Shown: one piece after another, positions 45,745 through 56,600 of the stretch
Numbering within the stretch: position 1 is the first letter of the stretch
Layout of the letters: every line of letters starts with the position of its first letter
NCBI GenBank assembly: GCA_037953745.1
Contig: JBAKBP010000768.1
Span: forward strand, 46,001-110,000
Source: Lithodes maja
Taxonomy: Eukaryota; Arthropoda; Malacostraca; Decapoda; Lithodidae
Direction of reading: 5' to 3'
Length of the DNA stretch: 64,000 bases
Notes under the pieces: model-generated
The model's database searches: none
Told to the model about the DNA's origin: nothing
What the model saw: the letters and a program-made list of their open reading frames with translations, nothing else
Program-made: the position numbers and the translations under genes

Positions 45745-46228
45745 CACAGCCCGTAGCCTAGTAGGTAGAGCTCTCGTCTCACACACGAGGGGTTGGGGGT
45801 TCAATCCCGGCCGGGCGGAGACAAATTGGGCTTGTCTCCTTTCATGTGTTAGCCTCAGTTCACCTAGCTGTAAATAGGTACCTGGAATAAGTGGACGACG
45901 TTGTGACGTCCCATCTGGGGTTGGCAAAAATGGTACAAGGCGAGATGGGTATCATATGGTTCACCTAAGCTGATGGCTACCTAAGCCTTCGGGCGAGACG
46001 GTACCGTCTATAGTGAGAATGGTACCATACAGATCCACCCTAAGCCTTCGTTTCCGATGTCGCCAATTGGCTAAATACAGACTACACACACATCCACAGC
46101 CATTCCAACAGTACATAAAACACTTAACATGCATTTCACGCAATACATTCCCAGTTAAGGAGGCGCGATAATAATGAGCTTAGCTCGCATTGCGTGGATT
46201 CCCCTTGACGAACAAGTAACTGAGTAAC
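45745..46228 (+). mobile_element. tRNA-Val-like SINE, copy 1
   Basis: A SINE of about 484 bp inserted in the gene remnant. The head folds by eye as a tRNA: A box TAGCCTAGTAGG (45754-45765) and B box GGTTCAATCCC (45798-45808) both fit the pol III consensus; the acceptor GCCCG pairs with CGGGC, and the anticodon stem CTCGT/ACGAG closes the loop CTCACAC (anticodon CAC, Val). The body contains 'TCACCTAGCTGTAAATAGG' and a GGTACCGTCT region; the tail ends 'AACAAGTAACTGAGTAAC'. The same element lies inverted at 62044-62532, close to identical. No RT is encoded; it depends on a LINE partner. Confidence 0.85.
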
Positions 46229-46624
46229 TGCACTGCATTGAAAAATTTGTGGTGCTCCTCTATGACCGCACCAGTCAAAATACGGATGTCAACGAGGCCA
46301 GAAAGAAACTCTTCGCCAAGAGGAACTCCGTCCAGCGCATCCCACCTACCTACCATGCTTTGGAACAGCATGTGAAGAGATCAGTCTTCCAGGGTATATC
46401 TGGGGGCAGGTCTGGGTCCCTCAACCCGTGCTTCCATCACCAACAAGCTGGCGCTGGTGGGAAACAGAGGATGGGTCGTACGAACCGCTGTGGACCACAC
46501 TCCCTGAGGCTTCAAAATGCTGCTTAGAGCTGGTTTCGTGCCGCTGCAAAAAAGGCTGTAAAAACCGATGCAAGTGCAAGAAGGCTAATCTGCAAATGCA
46601 GTGGACTGTGTGCTTGTGAAGGAG
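46229..46624 (+). pseudogene. Uncharacterised multicopy-family protein, C-terminal part after the SINE
   Basis: Continues the 43.9-45.7 kb gene: 'IEKFVVLLYDRTSQNTDVN', 'ARKKLFAKRNSVQRIPPT', 'ALEQHVKRSVFQG'. A frame change near 46395 leads to 'WRWWETEDGSYEPLWTTLP' and a Cys-rich tail 'SCRCKKGCKNRCKCKKANL' that probably ended 'CSGLCACEGECE' after a second shift near 46600. The Cys-rich tail may bind metal. Two frameshifts plus the SINE mean this copy is dead. Confidence 0.65.
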
Positions 46625-47346
46625 AATGCGAGTAGACACAGACTACCAGTAGACAGAGATTGAGATATTAGCCTAGCTTAGAATGTGGAAATGCAAAGTT
46701 GCATTGTCTGTAAATGTTTTGACTTCTTGATCCAGAGAGAGCCAGTACACTTGCCCTCAGAAACTCTTATCGTTACAGACTTGTACTTGTGATGTTTTCC
46801 AAAGTTAGTAGTTACCATGGGCAGTTACCAAGAAAGTTACTTAACCCTTTCACGCAGACGCAGAGGTTGCCAGATTAGCAATATGAAATAGAGTTCTCTC
46901 ACTCTTATAATTACCTCTCCAAAATTAGTTTTCTGCCCACAGCTAACTCAAAGACAAAAGCAGAGGTTGAAGTAACTAAACTAACGGTTTCTAATACCTT
47001 ATTGGCGGGCTAGGCGGTATTTTACACCGAGCCGCCCAGCGGGCACAATCCCGAAATATTCGCTCACTTTCACTCGCCCTAGCGCCGTAACTATGGCTCA
47101 AATCGGAACGAAACGATCATTTTTGGAACGCGCCACTCTCCGTCTCCCCATAGAAGTCTATTCTGAATGAAGTGAGCGAGTGTGGAGGGTGGGAGGAGGT
47201 GAGGAAGAGCGGCTATTTTTTGGTCTATTTCCCAGGCGTGTTCGGATGCGTTCGCTTTGTCCTGACTTCGGCCTCACGCGCGTCTATTATTCCTTCGGTA
47301 AACCCTCTTATTTTTTGTTGTTTCTCCTTATTTCTGTATTCTCTGT
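46625..47346. other. Unassigned sequence
   Basis: No open frame or repeat that I can support. The C/G-rich bit at 47000-47280 has no recognisable motif. Confidence 0.4.
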
Positions 47347-47348
47347 AT

Positions 47349-47395
<47 letters not shown>

Positions 47396-47520
47396 CACTC
47401 CTCTTGTCTGTCTGTCTGACTCTCTCTCTCTCTCTCTGGCTAGCTCGCTTTCTCTCTCTCTCCTCCCTTCTCCTTAGTACGCTCTGTCTCCCTTCCTCCC
47501 TTTCTCTCTTCTCTATATTT
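47347..47520. repeat. (CT)n-rich tract
   Basis: An interrupted CT/TC microsatellite with two (CT)n cores (about 47350-47383 and 47420-47440) and a pyrimidine-rich continuation. Frames through it are Ser/Leu-rich artefacts. Confidence 0.8.
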
Positions 47521-47689
47521 CTCCCTTTCGTATATGTAATTCTCATTATTCTTTTCTCTAATCCCTCTTTCTTTATTTGCTTGTAATATTTCTGTATTAT
47601 TATATCTTTTTCACTCTATTTTCAGTTCAGTTTCTGTATTCTTTCATTTATCACTAATAAATTTCATTCCTTACAAGCTACCGTACAAA

Positions 47690-48204
47690 TACGGTATATA
47701 TATATATATATATATATATACTGTATATTGGTGTATATTGATATCAATCATTTGATAGGCCTATATATCACGGTATACAGTAGATTTCTGTCCCTACAAT
47801 GTACATGGTGATATGTATGCCTATCAAATGATTGATATCAATATACGGTATATATATATATATATATATATACTGTATATTGGTGAATATTGATATCAAT
47901 CATTTGATAAGCGTATATATATCACCATGTACGGTATATTTGTTTCCTTACGAAGGTGACCTTGAAATTGCTATGACTCTTCTCTCTCCTTTTGTAAGGA
48001 GATAAATGTACCGTATACCGTGATATATACGCCTATCAAATGATTGATATCAATATATATATACTGTATATTGGTCTATATTGATTTCAATAATTTGATA
48101 GGCGTATATATCACGGTATACGGTACATTTTTGTCCATACAATGTACAGTGCATGGTGATATGTATGCCTATCAAATGATTGATATCAATATACGGTATA
48201 TATA

Positions 48205-48270
<66 letters not shown>

Positions 48271-48782
48271 TGTATATTGGTGAATATTGATATCAATCAT
48301 TTGATAGGCGTATATATATCACCATGTACGGTATATTTGTTTCACGAAGGTGACCTTGAAATTGCTAGGACTCTTCTCTCTCCTTTCGTAAGGAGAGAAA
48401 TGTACCGTATACCGTGATATATACGCCTATCAAATGATTGATATCAATATATATATACTGTATATTGGTCTATATTGATTTCAATCATTTGATAGGCGTA
48501 TATATCACGGTATACGGTACATTTCTGTCCCTACAATATACCGTACATGTGACCTTGACATTGCTATGACTCTTCTCTCTCCTTTCGTAAGGAGAGAAAT
48601 GTACCGTATACCGTGATATATACGCCTATCAAATGATTGATATCAATATATATATACTGTATATTGGTCTATATTGATATCAATCATTTGATAGGCGTAT
48701 ATATCACGGTATACGGTAGATTTCTGTCCCTACAATGTACATGGTGATATGTATGCCTATCAAATGATTGATATCAATATAC

Positions 48783-48821
<39 letters not shown>

Positions 48822-49524
48822 TGTATATTGGTGAATATTGATATCAATCATTTGATAAGCGTATATATATCACCATGTACGGTATGTTTGTTTCCTTACG
48901 AAGGTGACCTTGAAATTGCTATGACTCTTCTCTCTCCTTTCGTAAGGAGAGAAATGTACCGTATACCGTGATATATACGCCTATCAAATGATTGATATCA
49001 ATATATATATACTGTATATTGGTCTATATTGATTTCAATCATTTGATAGGCGTATATATCACGGTATACGGTACATTTTTGTCCCTACAATGTACTATAT
49101 ATATACTGTATATTGGTCTATATTGATTTCAATCATTTGATAGGCGTATATATCACGGTATACGGTACATTTTTGTCCCTACAATGTACTATATATATAC
49201 TGTATATTGGTCTATATTGATTTCAATCATTTGATAGGCGTATATATCACGGTATACGGTACATTTTTGTCCATACAATGTACCGTACATGTGACCTTGA
49301 CATTGCTATGACTCTTCTCTCTCCTTTCGTAAGGAGAGAAATGTACCGTATACCGTGATATATACGCCTATCAAATGATTGATATCAATATATATATACT
49401 GTATATTGGTCTATATTGATATCAATCATTTGATAGGCGTATATATCACGGTATACGGTAGATTTCTGTCCCTACAATGTACATGGTGATATGTATGCCT
49501 ATCAAATGATTGATATCAATATAC

Positions 49525-49559
<35 letters not shown>

Positions 49560-49880
49560 TGTATATTGGTGAATATTGATATCAATCATTTGATAAGCGT
49601 ATATATATCACCATGTACGGTATATTTGTTTCCTTACGAAGGTGACCTTGAAATTGCTATGACTCTTCTCTCTCCTTTTGTAAGGAGATAAATGTACCGT
49701 ATACCGTGATATATACGCCTATCAAATGATTGATATCAATATATATATACTGTATATTGGTCTATATTGATTTCAATAATTTGATAGGCGTATATATCAC
49801 GGTATACGGTACATTTTTGTCCATACAATGTACAGTGCATGGTGATATGTATGCCTATCAAATGATTGATATCAATATAC

Positions 49881-49951
<71 letters not shown>

Positions 49952-50466
49952 TGTATATTGGTGAATATTGATATCAATCATTTGATAGGCGTATATATAT
50001 CACCATGTACGGTATATTTGTTTCCTTACGAAGGTGACCTTGAAATTGCTAGGACTCTTCTCTCTCCTTTCGTAAGGAGAGAAATGTACCGTATACCGTG
50101 ATATATACGCCTATCAAATGATTGATATCAATATATATATACTGTATATTGGTCTATATTGATTTCAATCATTTGATAGGCGTATATATCACGGTATACG
50201 GTACATTTCTGTCCCTACAATATACCGTACATGTGACCTTGACATTGCTATGACTCTTCTCTCTCCTTTCGTAAGGAGAGAAATGTACCGTATACCGTGA
50301 TATATACGCCTATCAAATGATTGATATCAATATATATATACTGTATATTGGTCTATATTGATATCAATCATTTGATAGGCGTATATATCACGGTATACGG
50401 TAGATTTCTGTCCCTACAATGTACATGGTGATATGTATGCCTATCAAATGATTGATATCAATATAC

Positions 50467-50505
<39 letters not shown>

Positions 50506-51146
50506 TGTATATTGGTGAATATTGATATCAATCATTTGATAAGCGTATATATATCACCATGTACGGTATGTTTGTTTCCTTACGAAGGTGACCTTGAAAT
50601 TGCTATGACTCTTCTCTCTCCTTTCGTAAGGAGAGAAATGTACCGTATACCGTGATATATACGCCTATCAAATGATTGATATCAATATATATATACTGTA
50701 TATTGGTCTATATTGATTTCAATCATTTGATAGGCGTATATATCACGGTATACGGTACATTTTTGTCCCTACAATGTACTATATATATACTGTATATTGG
50801 TCTATATTGATTTCAATCATTTGATAGGCGTATATATCACGGTATACGGTACATTTTTGTCCATACAATGTACCGTACATGTGACCTTGACATTGCTATG
50901 ACTCTTCTCTCTCCTTTCGTAAGGAGAGAAATGTACCGTATACCGTGATATATACGCCTATCAAATGATTGATATCAATATATATATACTGTATATTGGT
51001 GTATATTGATATCAATCATTTGATAGGCGTATATATCACGGTATACGGTACATTTTTGTCCCTACAATGTACCGTGCATGGTGATATGTATGCCTATCAA
51101 ATGATTGATACCAATATACGGTATATATATATATATATATATATAT
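47690..51146. repeat. Compound palindromic AT-rich satellite, left block
   Basis: Built from inverted copies of one arm: 'TGATAGGCGTATATATCACG' followed by GTATACGGTACATT, and its reverse complement. Arms meet at (TA)n centres flanked by 'ctgtatattgg' on one side and 'gatatcaatata' on the other. I count roughly 20 arms in one orientation and 17 in the other. A GC-richer spacer 'gtgaccttgaaattgcta.gactcttct' carries a perfect small hairpin CTCTCCTT-TCGT-AAGGAGAG. The whole block is a higher-order duplication: about 47760-49440 and 49440-51110 match with an offset of about 1685 bp. Gypsy copy 1b inserted at 51146. Confidence 0.9.
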
Positions 51147-52934
51147 TGTGACGCACCCAGTGCGTAGCAACGCAACCTGATTGTACTCCTTGGTACTCCA
51201 CTGTACCGTCACGGTGGGGTAACGTGTACCGTGCTGGCTGCTTATATTGAGTGTGACAACGTATAACTATGTTCTTTGTATCTCTGCAAAGGTCTCGTCA
51301 TTTGCTAACCAGTGGTGGGTTTTGTTTTAAGCCATGTCGAGACCTTCCATTTAATATGTAGTATCAATAGAGAAGTTGATAGATGAGACAATAGGAATTC
51401 AGAGAGAGAGAGTGAGTTAGACTTCAGAGCGAGAGGGTAGCAATGGTTGCCAGACGTATGGACCGGTTGGCAGCCCTGCGCTTATAGCTAGGTGCGACAG
51501 GGTTGGTAGTACATTGCCGCCTGCATATGCTGCCTGGCTGCCCATGTTGTCGTACTGCACATTGCATGGAGGCTCGCTGTGTGTTCCATGATCAGGTTGC
51601 CTAGAACCTTTGAGATTCTAACATCCCTTGCCCTCTCTCCCAATTTCTCACGGTTGCACTCTTTCTCTCTGACGACATTACTCTCATTTCATTCTTCTCT
51701 CTATTTAAATGCATACCCTTCCCTTGAGGTCCTAAAGGAGTTTCAGCACTCACCTCTCGTATTACTCTTAGGACAAGCATATATTTACATGTATTAGATT
51801 TAAGGGGTTAATGTGAACAGCGATCTTCTTGATGAGGATAGTTGGTGAACGTTCTACATGTTCACGAGTTATATGCCCAGCTCATCATCCAATTTGTGAC
51901 TAGACTAGTGCCATGTGTAAGAGCCCGACCATGCCCAGGAGTTGTCTGTAGAGGGGTGAGGACTTAGCCTTGATTTGCCTACCGAGCCAGGAGCGAGTGC
52001 AGTACCAGAGACTACAGCTCGCTCGTAGTGCCGGTATAGTAGAGTAACGTAATTTATCTGTCCTTGTGTTCTCTGCAGTCTTTTCCTGGGTTCTCGCTTT
52101 CGGTGCTGGGACTCGTTGTTCCTGTGACTTGGCCTGCTAGCTAGAACACATGGGGATGATGAGTGGGTTATATCTTTATTTTACTATGCATTGCAGCTCT
52201 CTTTAAGTTTATGTATGTAACACTTTACAGTACACATTACTCACACACAAGACAACACTATTAATACTTTCATGTATCAATTAACTGCACTGTCGTTTTG
52301 CTGCTGTGTCCGGAGTTCTGTTGCGTAGGGCGCATACAGACTCAGAGGGGAGACAGAGTGAGAGAAGCGAAGTAGCCTATGCGGTAGTAGGCTACCGGCG
52401 CAGTACTGTTGCCTGCAACCTTTTAGTTATTCCAAGTATAGATTCATTATTACAATAAGTGACTACTATTTATGTTCCTTCCATGTGTATTATTAGGTAT
52501 CTACTGGATCATGAACATCTTGTATGCTACATGCTAGTGCATGTTAGTAGGGGACAGTTATTCTAGTGCACGCGCTTTCAAGTAGGCGTGTACATTTGTC
52601 ATTTAGCATTTCACTGTCATACCTTTAGCCTGCTTCTATTCTACATTATTAGAGGCTTAATATTAACGTAGTTTCTTGAGTATTGCATTTCTTTAGTAAT
52701 AACGTAACCTATAAATGTCTGAGGGAGTTTAGCCTCATAGCCTACCCCTGTTGTACACTTTCGCCGAGTTAAGGTACCTCGTTACCATAGACGATAACTC
52801 TGTAGGGCGTTGGTGCTTTTGTTGTCTGGAGCATATAGTATTTGGGACTGGAATCGAGCGTGTCGTTGTCACATAAGCCATTTCTGTCCTACGATCAAGA
52901 ATCCCGAATATGTATTGCCGATCCAGCCGTAACA
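51147..52934 (+). repeat. Copy 1b 5' LTR (1788 bp)
   Basis: TGTGACGC...GTAACA. Compared with 58559-60347 I see three single-base indels (near 52690, 52820 and 52883) and a substitution near 51836. It has a TATTTAAA-like motif near 51712. Confidence 0.93.
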
Positions 52935-52937
52935 AAA

Positions 52938-52955
52938 TGGCGACCTTGCACAAGA
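52938..52955 (+). other. Copy 1b primer binding site
   Basis: TGGCGACCTTGCACAAGA, three bases after the 5' LTR; identical to copy 1a. Confidence 0.75.
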
Positions 52956-53177
52956 TTCAGTAGTATCCTATCACATGTTTTTTGGAGAACTATTCTATGC
53001 TACCTAGTAGAGCTGGCTAGAATTTTCTTGCATATTGGAGGAATTTTTATTGTGTCATTATTGTATTGGTGGACTTGCAGATTGTTTCGTTGGGGGTGTC
53101 TAGAGTAGAGTCATTCAAGCATCTTTAACATTTTGTGAGTCGAGACTGCAATTAGTAATAAGCACTTCTTTTTTTTT

Positions 53178-53663
53178 ATGAACAGCAATTGTATAACCAG
53201 CACTATGTCTAATGACTCATCATTTACGGGGGAGGATAACACGGTACAGCCTAGTAACCAGCAAGTACAACAGATGTTTGGGGAGGGGAGTGTTATAAGT
53301 GGAGAGAGGGATGCCCGGGCATTTTTGCAGACACCTTTGACCGAACAGCGCCTGCAGGCTATTGATTGTTACGGTCTTCGCTGTTTAGCCACGGTTTTGG
53401 GGCGGGACTGTCCTGACAGTTGGCCCAAGAAGAATTTGGTGGCATGTTTGTTGGGTGATGGCGATGGGGCGGTGGGTGGAGTGGGGTCTTGGGGGGTTCC
53501 CTCCAAGCCTCCATTCCACTCTACCCCTGAGCTGGGCCCTCAGCCAGCGAGTCTTAGCACGATGCAGCAGGAGGGTTCTCAAGGGCAAGCTGGCTTACCC
53601 GTAAACACGTCTCGGTGTGGATCCCCCATTTTGTGCTCTCCCCCCCCCAGGCCTGTCTCCTGA
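53178..53663 (+). pseudogene. Copy 1b gag N-terminal part, frameshifted
   Basis: Starts at ATG 53178 ('MNSNCITSTMSNDSSFTGE') and matches the copy 1a gag for about 154 residues. A run of 9 C at 53640-53648, against 8 in copy 1a (9798-9805, opposite strand), shifts the frame, and the frame ends at 53663. The rest of gag-pol continues in the frame that is open from 53617. Confidence 0.9.
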
Positions 53664-56600
53664 GATGTTATTTCAGCTAGAACTAGCTAAGTTTAAGCTG
53701 CAGGAGACTCAGATACAACAGGCTAGTATAGAACGCATAGAGGTTGCTAGAATCCAAGCCAATCAGGATGCAACCAGGTACCAGGCTGAAATGGATGTCG
53801 AGAAGTCTAGAGTAGAGACCACGGGGCGTCATCTCGGTGGTGGGCACTGGGTTACAGACTCACTTTCGCATTTAATTAAGTTAGTACCCGCATTTGATGA
53901 GACAGCAGTGACTGAGTTTTTTGCTCGTTTCGAAAAGAAGTGTCGTGAGTATGACTGGCCGGAGGTTAAATGGGCAGCATTAGTTTCATCACGTCTAGTG
54001 GGTAAGGGGTTGAAAGCCTACGATGCACTGTCACTGGACGAGAGTGTAGTGTATGGACTGGTGAAGGAGGCTGTGCTCCGGGCCTACGAACTGCAACCCG
54101 AAACTTATAGATTGAAGTTCCGTGGCGTGAATAAGAAGAGCGATGTCAGTTTTATGGAGCACGCACGGGACTTAACAGATGCATGTAATAACTGGTTTCG
54201 GTCCGAGCACGCAGAGTCGGCTGAGGAAATTAAGCAACTTTTCTATCTGGAACAGTTTTACCAATGTACTGGAACCGATCTAACGCTGAACATTAAGGAA
54301 AAATGTCCCAAGACAGTAGAGGAGGCTGCCAAGATGGCAGACCTCAGATTATCATTGATTCGTGGTTGCGGTGCCGCTCAGAGGGCTGAGTCAGGGCAGA
54401 AGGGGCGCTATACCCCACCCACCAGAGTTTTCGATAATAACAAATCCTATGACACACATAACCACACTAAATGCATTGCACCTAATAACACCTACAAACA
54501 CAAGCCTCTCCCGTTTACTAAAGGTCAGGCCCCTTCTTCGCCCGCACAAGGGAAGAAGCCCATTGGGGATGTGAAATGTTACAAATGTCAGAAGCTAGGC
54601 CATTATTCACGTGAGTGCCCTAGTAACACTCCCGCTAAGCCGGTGTCATTGGTTCACAGTATCGGTGTGTCTCTGAAGGCTGCAGCAACTGCCCGGGGTA
54701 GGTTGTCAGCAGCTGAGGCACACGCGGTAAAGAAGCGTACGGAAGGCTCGACACCTGTCCGGGACACTTTCTGTAGCCATCGGGGACACGGGTTTGTGAG
54801 CTGGGGGAGTGAACTACGGAGGGTTGACTTGCTGAGGGATACGGGGGCTTCGCAAACTTTGTTGAGGAACTTCACAGGGAAACCGATAAATGCGGCCAGA
54901 GTTGTTGTGGTGCAGGGTATAAATGCTACGAGGTCATACCCACTTGTGAGGTTGGAGTTGAAAGTGGGAGAGGTGTGCAGGGAGCTGGATGTAGGGATCG
55001 TTGAGTGTTTGCCAGTTGAGGGCGTCGACCTTCTTCTCGGCAACGACTTTGCGGTGCCCACTTCCGGGACTCCACCCTTAGTCGTTGCCGAGAGGGCGGC
55101 CGACGTGGATGGTGAGAATCGGGAATGGGTTGGGAGGTGCCAACAGGATGAGATGGCCTGTGTGGTAACCCGATCTCGCTCTGCGGCTCCTGCACAGCCT
55201 AGCACTCAACCTCGGGGACAGTGGAGGAAGGATCAGGAGAAGGTTGCTAAGGGCAGGAAAAGGGACATTGATTCTGCTGCACTTCTCGGTGATTCGGTAC
55301 TTGGACCTATAATAAACACGGGAGTTGACTCTGGCCCAGATATGGTGTGTAACAAGGCAGAGTTGGGTAAGACTTCGCGTGAGGCAAGAGCTGTAGCGAG
55401 AGCCACTAAGGCAGTAGAGCCTACTAGCCGGGGTAATGTCTTATTACAAAACCATCTTGATGCATTGACGCCCAGGGACATTAGTGAGCAGCAGCTGCAA
55501 GACGCTAGCCTAGCTCGTTATAGCAATGGTGCCATAGAGTTGGAGGAAGATGGGGATGCGAAGCCGGGAGATTTCTTTAGGCTCAACAGGATATTGTACC
55601 GCAGATTTCTAGACCCCAAATCGAAGTGGGAGGGCGGTGCGAGGGTAGTAGACCAGGTGGTTGTTCCAAATAAGTATAGAGAGTCCTTATTGTGTCTGGC
55701 GCATGATGTGCCGGTGGCGGGTCATTTGGGGGTAACAAAAACATTGGCGGCATTGGGCAGGTTTTTCTGGTGGCCTGGGGTCAAGGCTGATGTCTGTGCA
55801 TGGGTGGCTGGGTGTGCGACCTGCCAGACAACGGGGAAGCCTAACCAGACCATCCCGAAGGCACCTTTGTTTCCCATACCTGTCACCGGGCCTCCGTTCA
55901 GCAAAGTTGTAGTAGATTTGGTTGGCCCTTTCCCGCCTACTAGTAGTGGCAATAAATTCCTGTTGACAATCATGGATGTGGCTACGAGATACCCGGACGC
56001 ATACCCCATGAGAAACGGCTCGGCAAAGGCAGTTGTTAAAAACTTATTATTGTTCTGTTCCCGTTATGGATTTCCACGTGAGGTGCAGTCAGACCAGGGG
56101 AGCAATTTTACATCCAAATTGTTCAAGCAAACCCTTCAGTTGCACGGTATATGTTCTGTAGTGTCGTCAGCCTACCATCCCGAGAGTCAGGGAGTCTTGG
56201 AGCGGTGGCACTCGACCCTGAAGAGTATGCTACGCTGTTACTGTGCAGAACATGACACTGATTGGGATTTGGGTCTGCCGTATGTTCTGTTCGCTGCACG
56301 TGAAGTCCCAGGAGAGAGCCTGGGGTTCAGTCCAAATCAACTAGTCTTTGGCCATAATGTGAGAGGACCTTTAAGTATGGTGAAAGAGATCTGGGAGGGC
56401 GAAGAGAAGCCGGGGTCTGTACTTAAATATATCCTTGAGAGCCGGGAGAGACTTATAGGTTGCATGGCAGCGGCAGGTAATAACTTGGTTAATGCACAGG
56501 CGGTCATGAAGCACCAGTATGACGCCAAGGTGAAGCTTCGGGAGTTTTCGGTGGGTCAGGAGGTAATGTTGCTTTTACCTTTGCCTGGACACCCCCTTTC

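Noticed and set aside
45747..45825. tRNA-Val (CAC) gene
   Set aside because: It is the head of a SINE that recurs with the same 400-bp body at 62044-62532; mismatches in the acceptor and T stems argue against a functional tRNA.
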